From Ramlibacter sp. (GTDB lineage: Bacteria > Pseudomonadota > Gammaproteobacteria > Burkholderiales > Burkholderiaceae_C), in NCBI GenBank assembly GCA_021323335.1, contig JAJTCN010000004.1, positions 1-64,000 on the forward strand: 64,000 nt of DNA, written 5' to 3'. A program made the translations under genes and the position numbers. The notes under the pieces were generated by a model that was not told where the DNA came from, made no database searches, and saw only the letters and a program-made list of their open reading frames with translations. Below, in pieces: positions 48,294 through 59,217 of this stretch (its first letter is position 1; each line of letters starts with the position of its first letter).

Positions 48294-49567
48294 AACGCGC
48301 GCTGCTCCTCCTCGCCGCACTGGCCGCAGGCCTTCTGCTGCTGATCTGGATGTTCAATTTCTGGGGCGGCCAGCGGATCCACGAGACCGCGCCCACCACG
48401 CCGCCTGCGCGCGACCAGGTGGCGCGCGGTGCGTACCTCGCCCGCGCCGGCAATTGCATGCTGTGCCACACCGAGCGCGGCGCCGCAGCCTACGCCGGCG
48501 GCCGCCCGATGGAGACTCCGTTCGGCACCGTGTATTCGAGCAACCTGACGCCGGACGCGGAAACCGGGATCGGGCGCTGGTCCGCCGCCCACTTTCGCCG
48601 CGCGCTGCACGAAGGCCGCTCGCGCGACGGCCGCCTGCTGTATCCCGCGTTCCCCTACACCCACACCACGCGCGTGACCGGCGCGGATGCCGACGCGCTG
48701 TTCGACTACCTGCGCAGCCTGCCGCCGGTGCACAAGCCGAACCTGCAGCACCGGCTGCGCTGGCCGTACAGCACGCAGGCGGCGCTGGCGGTGTGGCGGG
48801 TGCTCTACTTCCGGCCCGAGACCTTCGTCGAGGACCCCACGCGCGGGCGCGAATGGAACCGCGGCGCGTACCTGGTGCAGGGGCTCGGGCACTGCGGCGC
48901 CTGCCACACCGCGCGCAACGCGCTGGGCGGCCTGCGCGACACGATGGACCTGTCGGGCGGGCTGATCCCGATGCAGAACTGGTATGCGCCCTCGCTGACC
49001 TCGGCCAGCGAGGCGAGCGTCGTCGATTGGCCGCTCGAGGACATCCAGAAGCTGCTGGCGACCGGCACGTCGCCGCGGGGGACGGTGCAGGGCCCGATGG
49101 CCGAAGTCGTGCAGCACAGCACGCAGTTCCTCGAACCCGGCGACATCCGCGCGATGGCCGTCTACCTGAAGGGCCTGGCGCCGACGCCCGCGGACTCCAA
49201 CCCGCTCGAAGTGCCGCGCGCCGGCGGGGCAGTGCTGGAAAGCGGCGGCAAGCTGTACGAGCAGCACTGCGCCGCCTGCCACGGCGAGAAGGGCGAAGGG
49301 GTGCGCGGCGCCTATCCGCCGCTGGCCGGCAACCGCGCGGTGACCATGCCGGTGACCGCGAACCTGGTGCAGGTCGTGCTGCACGGCGGCTTCCCGCCGG
49401 CCACCCGCGGCAACCCGCGGCCCTATGGCATGCCGCCCTTCGCGACGACGCTGTCGGACGCGGACGTGGCCGCGGTCCTGACCTACACGCGTTCGTCGTG
49501 GGGCAACAGGGCGGCGCCGGTCAGCGAGCTGGCCGTCTCGCAGCAGCGCTCCAGCCTGCGCGATTGA
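48290..49567 (+). CDS. Triheme membrane-bound cytochrome c (alcohol/gluconate dehydrogenase cytochrome subunit-like)
   Basis: Three CxxCH motifs (CMLCH, CGACH, CAACH); N-terminal TM; ATGA overlap with upstream gene. Confidence 0.92.
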   Translation: MKRALLLLAALAAGLLLLIWMFNFWGGQRIHETAPTTPPARDQVARGAYLARAGNCMLCHTERGAAAYAGGRPMETPFGTVYSSNLTPDAETGIGRWSAAHFRRALHEGRSRDGRLLYPAFPYTHTTRVTGADADALFDYLRSLPPVHKPNLQHRLRWPYSTQAALAVWRVLYFRPETFVEDPTRGREWNRGAYLVQGLGHCGACHTARNALGGLRDTMDLSGGLIPMQNWYAPSLTSASEASVVDWPLEDIQKLLATGTSPRGTVQGPMAEVVQHSTQFLEPGDIRAMAVYLKGLAPTPADSNPLEVPRAGGAVLESGGKLYEQHCAACHGEKGEGVRGAYPPLAGNRAVTMPVTANLVQVVLHGGFPPATRGNPRPYGMPPFATTLSDADVAAVLTYTRSSWGNRAAPVSELAVSQQRSSLRD

Positions 49568-49581
49568 GGAGGCTGCCGGCC

Positions 49582-50058
49582 ATGTCGCTGCGACGCGTAC
49601 GCCTTCCCGCGGAACTGCCCGGGCAGCTCTGGCTGGGGCCGATGCCCGGTCGCTTCAACACCTGGCCGGTGTTCGAGACGCAGGCGCAGCATGCCGGCCT
49701 GTCGCTGGTCGTGTGCCTGACGCCGCGCGCCGAACTGGCCGAGCTGTCGCCCGACTATCACGCGGCGGTCGTCGCCGGCCGCCTGGATTTCCGCTGGCTG
49801 CACCTGCCGATGCGCAACTTCGGCGTGCCGGAGGACCCCGCCGGCTTCCGGCGCGAAGTCAAGGAGATCGCCGGCGCGATCCAGCGCGGCGACACGGTGC
49901 TGCTGCATTGCGCGGCGGGCATGGGCCGCACCGGCACGACCGCCGCGTGCGTGCTCAAGTCGCTGGGGCTGGAAGCGCAGGAGTCGCTGCAGCGCGTGCG
50001 CGAGGCCGGGTCGAATCCGCAGAACGCGGAGCAGTCGGGGCTGGTCGACTGGTTCTAG
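49582..50058 (+). CDS. Dual-specificity/tyrosine protein phosphatase
   Basis: VLLHCAAGMGRTGTTAACVL (HCxxGxxRTG). Confidence 0.88.
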   Translation: MSLRRVRLPAELPGQLWLGPMPGRFNTWPVFETQAQHAGLSLVVCLTPRAELAELSPDYHAAVVAGRLDFRWLHLPMRNFGVPEDPAGFRREVKEIAGAIQRGDTVLLHCAAGMGRTGTTAACVLKSLGLEAQESLQRVREAGSNPQNAEQSGLVDWF

Positions 50059-50080
50059 GCCGGGATCGTCGCGCTCTGAA

Positions 50081-50164
50081 TGTAGGCTGGCGGTGACGAC
50101 AGGAACCCCAGCTTCGAGCGCGTCACCGGCCGCTGGGGTTCGCTGCGCTCACCGCCAGCCTACA
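50081..50164. repeat. Nested palindromic intergenic repeat
   Basis: TGTAGGCTGGCGGTGA / TCACCGCCAGCCTACA perfect 16-bp arms, inner AACCCCAGC / GCTGGGGTT. Confidence 0.88.
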
Positions 50165-50196
50165 AGACCAGCCAGCATTGGAAACAGCGCCAGTCT

Positions 50197-50972
<776 letters not shown>

Positions 50973-50986
50973 CGCCGCGGCCGCGG

Positions 50987-52630
50987 TCAGTCGCCGTCGC
51001 TGCCCGAAGTGGCGGCCTGCGCATCGCCGCCGCCTCCGCCGGAGGGCTTGCGGCGGCGCCGGCGCCGCTTGCGCGGGGCTTCGCCCGTCGCGGCGCCTTC
51101 GCCCTCGCCCTCGCCCTCGGCGCCGGTCTGCGGGGCTTCGTCGCCGGGCGCGGATGCGCGCGCCGGCTTCCTGGCAGCCGCCGGCGCGGGCGCCGGCTGG
51201 CGCGGTGCGTCGCGCGTGCCTTCCTCGTCGGCGCCGGGCTTGGGCACGCGCTTGACCTTGCGCTGCTGCTTCTGCTGCTCGTCGCGCAGCGCCGCCACCA
51301 GGTCCTCGCGCACGATGTCGCTCGCCTGGCTGAAGTCCTGCCACCAGTCGGCCAGCACGTCGTCGACCTCGCCGATGTCGGCGCGCAGGCGCATGAAGTC
51401 GAAAGCCGCGCGAAAGCGCGGCTGCTCCACCAGGCTGAAAGGCGTGTGGCCGGTGCGCTTCTCGAAGCGCGGCTGCATCATCCAGATCTCGCGCATGTCG
51501 GCACCCAGCTTGCCGCGGCCGGAGATGTCGCCGATGCGCGACTCGAACACCTCGTCGATCGCTTCCTGCAGCGCGGGGAAGGGGTGCTGCCTGCGGTCCA
51601 GGCGGGCCTGCCAGCCGTCGCGCACCTCGGCCCACAGCACGCACGCCAGCAGGAAGCTGGGCGCCACGGGCTTGTTCTCGCCGACGCGGCGATCGGTGTC
51701 CTGCAACGCGGCGCGCACGAAAGGCTGGTCGGCGCGCTCGACGATCAGGTCCAGCAGCGGATAGATGCCGCGCGCCAGGCCCTGGGCCTTGAGCTGCTCG
51801 ATGGTGGCGATCGAATGCCCCGTCTGCAACAGCTTGAGCATCTCGTCGAACAGGCGGCTTTGCGGCACCTCCTGCAGCAGCGGCAGGCTCGGGATGATGG
51901 GCGCCTTGGTCTTGGGCTCGATCTTGAAGCCCAGCCCCGCGAGCTTGGCGGCGAAACGCACCGCGCGGATGATGCGCACCGGGTCCTCGCGATAGCGCGC
52001 GGTGGGGTCGCCGATCATGCGCAGCAGCTTCTTCTTGGCATCGGCGATGCCGCCGTGGTAGTCCACCACGACGCGCCGCTCGGGGTCGTAGTACATCGCG
52101 TTGATGGTGAAGTCGCGGCGCGCCGCGTCCTCTTCCTGCGGGCCCCAGACGTTGTCGCGCAGCACCCGCCCCGAAGAATCGACGGCGTGCTTCATGCCGG
52201 CCAGCTCGCTCTTGCTGGTGCGCTCGTTGCCGGTCACGGCTTCGGCATCCGCGCTGTCGAGATAGGCGCGGAAGGTGGAGACCTCGATCACCTCGTGCTC
52301 GCGGCCGCGGCCGAACACGACGTGCACGATGCGGAAGCGCCGGCCGATGATGAAGGCGCGGCGGAACAGCGACTTCACCTGCTCGGGCGTCGCGGTGGTC
52401 GCGACGTCGAAGTCCTTGGGCCGCAGGCCCAGGAGCAGGTCGCGCACCGCGCCGCCCACGATGTACGCCTCGTGCCCGCCCTCCTTGAGGGTGCGCACCA
52501 CGCTCAGCGCGCGCTCGTCCACCAGGGTGGGATCGATGCCGTGGACTTCAGGCCCGACTTCCTGGCGCTTGCCGAATTTCGGCTTGCGGCCGGTGCTGCC
52601 GAGCAGCCTGTCGATGAATTTCTTGATCAT
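50987..52630 (-). CDS. pcnB: Poly(A) polymerase I
   Basis: AYIVGGAVRDLLLGLRPKDFDVATTATPEQVKSLFRRAFIIGRRFRIVHV; RRDFTINAMYYD; basic C-terminal tail RKRRRRRRKPSGG. Confidence 0.96.
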   Translation of the reverse strand: MIKKFIDRLLGSTGRKPKFGKRQEVGPEVHGIDPTLVDERALSVVRTLKEGGHEAYIVGGAVRDLLLGLRPKDFDVATTATPEQVKSLFRRAFIIGRRFRIVHVVFGRGREHEVIEVSTFRAYLDSADAEAVTGNERTSKSELAGMKHAVDSSGRVLRDNVWGPQEEDAARRDFTINAMYYDPERRVVVDYHGGIADAKKKLLRMIGDPTARYREDPVRIIRAVRFAAKLAGLGFKIEPKTKAPIIPSLPLLQEVPQSRLFDEMLKLLQTGHSIATIEQLKAQGLARGIYPLLDLIVERADQPFVRAALQDTDRRVGENKPVAPSFLLACVLWAEVRDGWQARLDRRQHPFPALQEAIDEVFESRIGDISGRGKLGADMREIWMMQPRFEKRTGHTPFSLVEQPRFRAAFDFMRLRADIGEVDDVLADWWQDFSQASDIVREDLVAALRDEQQKQQRKVKRVPKPGADEEGTRDAPRQPAPAPAAARKPARASAPGDEAPQTGAEGEGEGEGAATGEAPRKRRRRRRKPSGGGGGDAQAATSGSDGD

Positions 52631-52649
52631 GGGAAGGAAAACAGGGGGC

Positions 52650-53336
52650 TCAGGCCCTCTCGAAGAGGTCGAGTATGCGCCAGCCCCGCTCCAGGGCCAG
52701 GGTGCGCAGTTTCGGGTCGGGATTGGTCGCGACGGGGTGGTTCACGCGCTCCAGCAGCGGCAGGTCGTTCATCGAGTCCGAGTAGAAGGTGGTTTCGACA
52801 TCGAGCCAGTCCTGGCCGCGCCGTTGCAGCCACTGGGCCACCCGGACCACCTTGCCGTCGCGCATGGAGGGCACGCCGGCGATCTCGCCGGTGATCCAGC
52901 CCGAGGCGTCGCGCTCCAGCTCGACCGCGATCAGCTCCGGCACGCCGAAGGCCGCGGCGATGGGACGCGTGACGAGCTCGTTGGTCGCCGTCACGATGGC
53001 CACCGTGTCGCCCTGCTGCTGGTGCCGGCGCACCAGCTCCACGGCCTGGGGCCGCAGCGCCGGCGTGATGAAGTCGCGCATGAAGCGCTCGTGCGCCGCC
53101 ACGTAGGCATCGTGGCCGCGCGTGCGCACGGCCTCCACCGCGAAGCGCACGTAATCGTGCACGTCCAGCGTGCCGGCGATGTAGTGGGCGTAGAACTCGT
53201 CGTTGCGGCGCTTGAACTCGACCCGGTCGGTCCAGCCGATGCGCTGCGTGAACTCGCCCCACGAGTAGTCCGAATCGATCGGCAGCAGCGTGTGGTCGAG
53301 GTCGAAAAGGGTCACGCGTTGCTTCTGTGCGCTCAC
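52650..53336 (-). CDS. HAD-IB family hydrolase
   Basis: LFDLDHTLLPIDSDYSWGEF, IVTATNELVTRPIA, YSDSMNDLPLLERV; GTG start. Confidence 0.93.
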   Translation of the reverse strand: MSAQKQRVTLFDLDHTLLPIDSDYSWGEFTQRIGWTDRVEFKRRNDEFYAHYIAGTLDVHDYVRFAVEAVRTRGHDAYVAAHERFMRDFITPALRPQAVELVRRHQQQGDTVAIVTATNELVTRPIAAAFGVPELIAVELERDASGWITGEIAGVPSMRDGKVVRVAQWLQRRGQDWLDVETTFYSDSMNDLPLLERVNHPVATNPDPKLRTLALERGWRILDLFERA

Positions 53337-54007
53337 TCGTTCTCCAGCATGGACTTGATGAGGGGGATGGTGATGGCCCGCTGCGCCTGGAGCGCGTACG
53401 CGTCCAGGTGCTCCAGCAGCTGCATCAGGCTGCCGAGGTCGCGCGAGAAGCGGTGCAGGATGAAGTCCATCACCTCGTCGCTCAGGAACACGCCCCGCGC
53501 ATCCGCTTCCTGCCGCAGCACCGCGCGCCGCTCGGTCTCGCTGAGCACGTGCAGTTCGAACACGTGGCCCCAGCCCAGGCGCGTGCGCAGGTCCTCGCGC
53601 AGCTTCAGGTCGGCCGGCGGCAGCGCCCCGGCGGCCAGCACGCCGCGCTGCAGCGCCTGCGCCTGCACGAACCAGGAGAAGGCGGCGTGCTGCTGCACCG
53701 CCGAATAGAGGTGCACGTCGTCCATCAGGACGACCGCCCAGTCCTCGTCGAAGCCGGGCGGCTCCGCCAGCGACGGGTCGAGCCAGCCCACGAGCGCGCC
53801 CTGCTCGCGCAGCGCCGCCTGCACCGCCTGCAGCAGGTGCGTCTTGCCGCTGCCGGCCGCGCCCCAGAGGTAGGTGGGCACCGGCGAGCGCGTCGGGCTG
53901 CCGGCCCACAGCTGCAGGTGCTTCCACGCGGCTTCGTTGGGCCCGGCCATGAAGCTGGCCAGGCTGGGACCCCGGGCCAGGCCGATGTCGAGCGTGAGTT
54001 GCTTCAT
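53333..54007 (-). CDS. hda: DnaA regulatory inactivator Hda
   Basis: MKQLTLDIGLARGPSLASFMAGPNEAA, LWGAAGSGKTHLLQAV, MDDVHLYSAVQQHAAFSWFVQA. Confidence 0.92.
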   Translation of the reverse strand: MKQLTLDIGLARGPSLASFMAGPNEAAWKHLQLWAGSPTRSPVPTYLWGAAGSGKTHLLQAVQAALREQGALVGWLDPSLAEPPGFDEDWAVVLMDDVHLYSAVQQHAAFSWFVQAQALQRGVLAAGALPPADLKLREDLRTRLGWGHVFELHVLSETERRAVLRQEADARGVFLSDEVMDFILHRFSRDLGSLMQLLEHLDAYALQAQRAITIPLIKSMLENE

Positions 54008-54019
54008 CCGCACCATGCG

Positions 54020-55090
54020 CTAGCCCTGGTAAAGCCGGCTGGACAGGTAGCCGCTGCGGATGCGGCGGATCGCCACCAGCAGCAGCGCGCTGGCCGGCAG
54101 CGCGATCAGCACGCCCACGAATCCGAACAGCTGGCCGAACGCCAGCAGCGCGAAGATCACCGCCAGCGGGTGCAGGCCGATGCGCTCGCCCACCAGGCGC
54201 GGCGTCAGGTAGAAGCCCTCGAAGACCTGCCCGAGGCCGTAGACCGAACCCACCATCACCAGCGCCTTGACCGAGGCGAACTCCAGCACGCCGGCGACGA
54301 TGGCCAGCACCAGGCCGATGCCGAAGCCCACGTAGGGCACGAACATGGCCAGGCCGGTGAACACGCCGATCGGCACCGCCAGGTCCAGCCCGAACAGCGC
54401 CAGCCCGGTGCTGTAGAAGACGGCCATCGTGACCATCACCAGCAACTGGCCGCGCAGGTACTGCCCCAGCACTTGGTCCGCCTCGTGGGTGAAGGAATCC
54501 ACGCCCGGCCGCACCCGCGGCGGCACCAGCTCCAGCGCCCGGGCGACCACCTGCTTCCAGTCCAGCAGCAGGTAGAACAGCGCCACGGGGATCAGCACCG
54601 TGTAGCCGACCACGGTGAGCAGCACGCTGCCGCCGAGCTTGAGGGACGACCAGAGCGAGCCGAAGCTGTCGCCCCAGTTGGCATTCAGGTACCCCACCAG
54701 CAGTTCGCGCAGGCTGGCCAGGTCCAGCGCGATGTGGATGCCGAACTGCGCCAGCCAGGGTGACAGCGTGCCGTGCAGCTTGTCCAGCAGCATGGGCAGC
54801 TGCTCGCGGATCAGCGGGATCTCCTTGAGCAGCACCGGGATGATCAGCAGGACCAGGCACAACACCGCCAGCAGGAAGAGCAGCTGGACGATCACCACCG
54901 CCAGCACGCGCGGCATGCGGCCGCCCCAGACGTCGTCCAGCCGGTCGACGAGGGGCGTGAGCGCATACGCCAGCACCGCAGCCACGATGAAGGGCGTCAG
55001 CACGGGCCCCAGCGCGCGCAGGGCGAGCAGGGCGAGCACCGCGATCGCCAGCCAGGCCGCGGCCTGCTTCTGCGTGGGGGTGAATTGCAT
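54020..55090 (-). CDS. AI-2E family transporter (PerM-like)
   Basis: ALGPVLTPFIVAAVLAYALTPLVDRLDD; YVGFGIGLVLAIVAGVLEF; polytopic. Confidence 0.93.
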   Translation of the reverse strand: MQFTPTQKQAAAWLAIAVLALLALRALGPVLTPFIVAAVLAYALTPLVDRLDDVWGGRMPRVLAVVIVQLLFLLAVLCLVLLIIPVLLKEIPLIREQLPMLLDKLHGTLSPWLAQFGIHIALDLASLRELLVGYLNANWGDSFGSLWSSLKLGGSVLLTVVGYTVLIPVALFYLLLDWKQVVARALELVPPRVRPGVDSFTHEADQVLGQYLRGQLLVMVTMAVFYSTGLALFGLDLAVPIGVFTGLAMFVPYVGFGIGLVLAIVAGVLEFASVKALVMVGSVYGLGQVFEGFYLTPRLVGERIGLHPLAVIFALLAFGQLFGFVGVLIALPASALLLVAIRRIRSGYLSSRLYQG

Positions 55091-55184
55091 TCCGGGGAGT
55101 GAACCGGCTGGATGACGGGCCGGCAAGTAAAATCGAATGCAAATTCTATCGGCCGGCGCCTCCTCCCCGGTCCACCCCACCCCC

Positions 55185-56222
55185 ATGAACCCCTCCCCCC
55201 TCTCGTACAAGGACGCCGGCGTCGACATCGATGCCGGCGACGCACTGGTCGAACGGATCAAGCCGCTGGCGAAAAAGACCATGCGCGAGGGCGTGCTGGC
55301 GGGCATCGGCGGGTTCGGCGCCCTGTTCGAGGTGCCCAAGCGCTACAAGGAGCCGGTGCTGGTGAGCGGCACCGACGGCGTCGGCACCAAGCTGAAACTC
55401 GCCTTCGAGTGGGGCATGCACGACACCGTCGGCATCGACCTGGTGGCCATGAGCGTGAACGACGTGCTGGTGCAGGGCGCCGAGCCCCTGTTCTTCCTGG
55501 ATTACTTCGCCTGCGGCAAGCTGGACGTGGACACCGCGGCGGCCGTCGTGGGCGGCATCGCCCGCGGCTGCGAGCTGGCGGGCTGCGCCCTGATCGGCGG
55601 CGAGACGGCGGAAATGCCGGGGATGTACCCGTCCGGCGAGTACGACCTGGCCGGCTTCGCCGTCGGCGCCGTCGAGAAGTCGAAGATCCTGGCCGGGCAG
55701 GACGTCCGGGACGGCGACATCGTGCTGGGCCTGGCCTCCAGCGGCGTGCATTCCAACGGCTTTTCGCTGGTGCGCAAGTGCATCGAGCGGGCCGGTGCGT
55801 CGCAGCTGCCCGCCTCGCTGGACGGCAAGCCGTTCCGCCAGGCCGTGATGGAGCCCACGCGCATCTACGTGAAGCCGGTGCTCGCCGCGCTGGCCGCGCA
55901 CCCGGGCATCAAGGCCCTGGCCCACATCACCGGCGGCGGCCTGCTGGAGAACATCCCGCGGGTGCTGCCCGACGGCCTAGCCGCGCACCTGAAGGCCGGC
56001 AGCTGGCCGCGCACCGAGCTGTTCGCCTGGCTGCAGGCCACCGCGGCGATCGACGATCACGAGATGAACCGCACCTTCAACAACGGCATCGGCATGGTGG
56101 TGGTGGTCGCGCCGGCCGAAGCGGCCGCGGTGGCCGCGGCGCTGCGCCAGCAGGGCGAGCAGGTGCACGAGATCGGCCGCATCGGCCCGCGCGCCGGCGG
56201 CGCGCCGGTGACGGTCGCCTGA
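55185..56222 (+). CDS. purM: Phosphoribosylformylglycinamidine cyclo-ligase
   Basis: [53 protein letters not shown]. Confidence 0.97.
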   Translation: MNPSPLSYKDAGVDIDAGDALVERIKPLAKKTMREGVLAGIGGFGALFEVPKRYKEPVLVSGTDGVGTKLKLAFEWGMHDTVGIDLVAMSVNDVLVQGAEPLFFLDYFACGKLDVDTAAAVVGGIARGCELAGCALIGGETAEMPGMYPSGEYDLAGFAVGAVEKSKILAGQDVRDGDIVLGLASSGVHSNGFSLVRKCIERAGASQLPASLDGKPFRQAVMEPTRIYVKPVLAALAAHPGIKALAHITGGGLLENIPRVLPDGLAAHLKAGSWPRTELFAWLQATAAIDDHEMNRTFNNGIGMVVVVAPAEAAAVAAALRQQGEQVHEIGRIGPRAGGAPVTVA

Positions 56223-56233
56223 CGCCAGCGCGG

Positions 56234-57421
56234 ATGCAGGCCGCCCCGCCCCGCCGCCTGCCCGCGGGCATCTGGGTCCTGGGCTTCGTCAGCCTGCTGA
56301 TGGACGTCTCCTCGGAGATGATCCACAGCCTGCTGCCGGTCTTCCTGGTCACCGGCCTGGGCGCGAGCATGCTGACCGTCGGCCTGCTCGAGGGCGCGGC
56401 GGAGGCCACCGCCCTGGTCGTCAAGGTCTTTTCCGGCGCGTGGAGCGACTGGCTCGGCCGGCGCAAGCCGCTGGCGGTGCTGGGTTATGGCCTCGGCGCC
56501 GCTTCCAAGCCGCTGTTCGCGCTGGCCGACGCCGTCGGCGTGGTGGTGGCCGCGCGCCTGGCCGACCGCGTCGGCAAGGGCATGCGCGGTGCGCCGCGTG
56601 ACGCGCTGGTGGCGGACCTGGCGCACCCCGACCAGCGCGGCGCCGCCTACGGGTTGCGCCAGTCGCTGGACACCGTCGGCGCCTTCCTCGGCCCGCTCGT
56701 GGCCATCGGGCTGATGCTGCTGTGGGCCAACGATTTCCGGGCCATCTTCTGGGTGGCGGTGGTCCCCGCCGTGCTGTCGGTGCTGCTGCTGGTGGTGGGG
56801 GTGCGCGAACCGGAACGCCCGGCCAGCGCCGTGCGCGTCAACCCGATCCGGCGCGAGAACCTGCGGCAGCTGACGCGCGCCTACTGGTGGGTGGTGGGGA
56901 TCGGGGCGCTGTTCACGCTGGCGCGCTTCAGCGAGGCGTTCCTGGTGCTGCGGGCGCAGCAAGGCGGCCTGGCCATCGCCTGGGCGCCGCTGGTGCTGAT
57001 CGCGATGAACGTCGTGTACTCCGCCCTCGCCTACCCGTTCGGCAAGCTGGCCGACCGCATGTCCCACCGCAGGCTGCTGGCCATCGGCCTGGCGGTGCTG
57101 ATCGCCGCGGACCTGGCGCTGGCCGCGGCCGACACCGGGCTGCTGCTGTGGGCCGGCATCGGCCTGTGGGGCGTGCACATGGCGCTCACCCAGGGCCTGC
57201 TCGCCACCATGGTGGCGGCCACCGCACCGCCCGCCCTGCGCGGCACCGCCTTCGGCATGTTCAACCTGGCCAGCGGCCTGGCGCTGCTCGTGGCCAGCGG
57301 CCTGGCCGGCCTGCTCTGGGACCGCCTGGGCGGCGCCAGCACTTTCATCGCGGGGGCGGCCCTCAGCGCACTGGCACTGGCGGCGCTGGCATGGAAGGCG
57401 CCGGCGGCGGACGGCGGCTAA
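56234..57421 (+). CDS. MFS transporter
   Basis: FVSLLMDVSSEMIHSLLPVFLVTGLGASMLTVGLLEG; 12 TM-like. Confidence 0.92.
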   Translation: MQAAPPRRLPAGIWVLGFVSLLMDVSSEMIHSLLPVFLVTGLGASMLTVGLLEGAAEATALVVKVFSGAWSDWLGRRKPLAVLGYGLGAASKPLFALADAVGVVVAARLADRVGKGMRGAPRDALVADLAHPDQRGAAYGLRQSLDTVGAFLGPLVAIGLMLLWANDFRAIFWVAVVPAVLSVLLLVVGVREPERPASAVRVNPIRRENLRQLTRAYWWVVGIGALFTLARFSEAFLVLRAQQGGLAIAWAPLVLIAMNVVYSALAYPFGKLADRMSHRRLLAIGLAVLIAADLALAAADTGLLLWAGIGLWGVHMALTQGLLATMVAATAPPALRGTAFGMFNLASGLALLVASGLAGLLWDRLGGASTFIAGAALSALALAALAWKAPAADGG

Positions 57422-57540
57422 CGGGCGACAGGCGGCCGGGGCCGTTGCGCCGCTACAAAAGCCGGAGCGCCCCGGTGTGCGACGGGCTGGACTTGCGGCA
57501 TGTCCTGACCGAAACTGGACCTTCACCCCGAGGAGCAGAC

Positions 57541-58284
57541 ATGCCGGTCGTCGCGGTCGTCAACCGCAAGGGAGGGAGCGGGAAGAGCACCTTCGCAGCC
57601 CACGTGGCCGCCTGGTGCGCGCGCGAACGCCTGGCCGTGATGCTGGGCGACATCGACCGCCAGCAGTCCAGCCGCGGCTGGCTGCGCCGCCGCGACCCTG
57701 GCCTGCCCGCCATCGCCCCCTGGACCATCGACCAGAAGAACGTGCTGCGGGTGCCCACCGGCATCACGCACGTCGTGCTGGACACGCCCGGGGGCCTGCA
57801 CGGCTTCGAACTCGCGCGCATCGTGATGTTCGCCGATGCCATCGTCATCCCCGTCTGCCCGTCGATGTTCGACCGCGAATCGGCGGCCGCCTGCATCGCC
57901 GAGCTCATGACGCTGCCGCGCGTGGCCAAGGGCCAGTGCCGCGTCGCCACGGTGGGCATGCGGGTGGACGGCCGCACCAACGCCGCCGACATGCTGCGCG
58001 CCTGGTCCGGCGAGCAGAAGGTGGAGATGGTGGGCATGCTGCGCGAGACCCAGCTGTACGTGCGCAGCCTCGAAGGCGGCCTGACCCTGTTCGACCTGCC
58101 GGAGGACAAGGCGGCGACGGACCTGGCGCAGTGGGCGCCGATCCTGGACTGGCTGCGGCCGGTGCTCAAGCCGCTGCCCGCCGCCGAGGCGCGCACGCGC
58201 GAAAGCGTGCTGGCGTCGGTGAACCGCGGCTCGGTGCTGCGGGGGGCGCGCCCGCTCAATCCGCTGGTGCGGACGGCTGCCTAG
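57541..58284 (+). CDS. ParA-like ATPase (orphan)
   Basis: VNRKGGSGKSTFAAHVAAW deviant Walker A, VVLDTPGGLHGFELARIV; no ParB neighbour. Confidence 0.88.
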   Translation: MPVVAVVNRKGGSGKSTFAAHVAAWCARERLAVMLGDIDRQQSSRGWLRRRDPGLPAIAPWTIDQKNVLRVPTGITHVVLDTPGGLHGFELARIVMFADAIVIPVCPSMFDRESAAACIAELMTLPRVAKGQCRVATVGMRVDGRTNAADMLRAWSGEQKVEMVGMLRETQLYVRSLEGGLTLFDLPEDKAATDLAQWAPILDWLRPVLKPLPAAEARTRESVLASVNRGSVLRGARPLNPLVRTAA

Positions 58285-58299
58285 GCAGCAGGATCCCGG

Positions 58300-59151
58300 C
58301 TACTGCTTGGCGCGGCGCAGGTCGGCCACGCGGTCGGCGATGGCGTCGATGTCCAGCGCGTCCTGCGCGTGCACCAGGTAGGTTTCCAGGTCTTCGACGG
58401 CACGCTGGGAATGGCCCTGCTCCGCATGGGCGAGCCCGCGGTCCCGGTATTCGGCCCAGGCGTCCGGCAGCAGGATCAGCAGCCGGTTCTGCACCGCGAT
58501 CACCCGCTGCCAGTCTTCCTGGGCGCGGTGGATCTCCTTGAGGTTGCGCAGCATGCGCGCGACGATGTCGCGCGGCGGCGCCGCCTGCAGGTACAGGCCC
58601 AGCGGCACCTCGAATTCATCCACCAGCCCGCTGCGCCGCTTGTACGGCTCCAGCCGCTCCGAGAGTTCTTCGCGCGACAGCGACTGGCCGGTGAAGGGGT
58701 CGATGACGACCTGGCCCTTGGGCAGGTTGACTTTGACCATGAAGTGGCCCGGGAAGCAGACACCGCGCGCATGCAGCCCGATGCCCTGGGCCAGCTCGAT
58801 CCACAGGACCGCCAGCGAGATCTGGATGCCGCGGCGGGTGCGCAGCACCACGTTCAGGTAGCTGTTGTCCGGGTCGCCGTAGTCGTTGACGTTGCCGCCG
58901 AAGCTGAGGTCGCGGAAGAAGAACTGGTTGAGCGTGCGCAGGCGCTGCAGCGGCGCGGCGTCCCCGGGGATGCGGCGCTTCAGTCGCGCCAGCAGCTGGT
59001 CCACGTCGCCCAGCACCACCTGCAGGTCGAGGTCGGGGTATTCGTCCTGCGCCACGCTGGCGGCGGCTTCGAGCAGCGGGAACTGTTCGTCGCCCTGCAC
59101 CAGCACCCGGAAATATTCCAGCGGCGTGGGGGCAGTGAATTGCAGCGACAT
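58300..59151 (-). CDS. SirB1 family protein (transglutaminase-like + TPR)
   Basis: LNQFFFRDLSFGGNVNDYGDPDNSYLNVVLRTRRGIQISLAVLWIELAQGIGLHARGVCFPGHFMV. Confidence 0.93.
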   Translation of the reverse strand: MSLQFTAPTPLEYFRVLVQGDEQFPLLEAAASVAQDEYPDLDLQVVLGDVDQLLARLKRRIPGDAAPLQRLRTLNQFFFRDLSFGGNVNDYGDPDNSYLNVVLRTRRGIQISLAVLWIELAQGIGLHARGVCFPGHFMVKVNLPKGQVVIDPFTGQSLSREELSERLEPYKRRSGLVDEFEVPLGLYLQAAPPRDIVARMLRNLKEIHRAQEDWQRVIAVQNRLLILLPDAWAEYRDRGLAHAEQGHSQRAVEDLETYLVHAQDALDIDAIADRVADLRRAKQ

Positions 59152-59217
59152 GGGGTCGTTGTAATGGACGGGCCAGGAGGCGTCAAGCCACCGTGGCTCG
59201 TTCGCGTCGCCGGCGGA

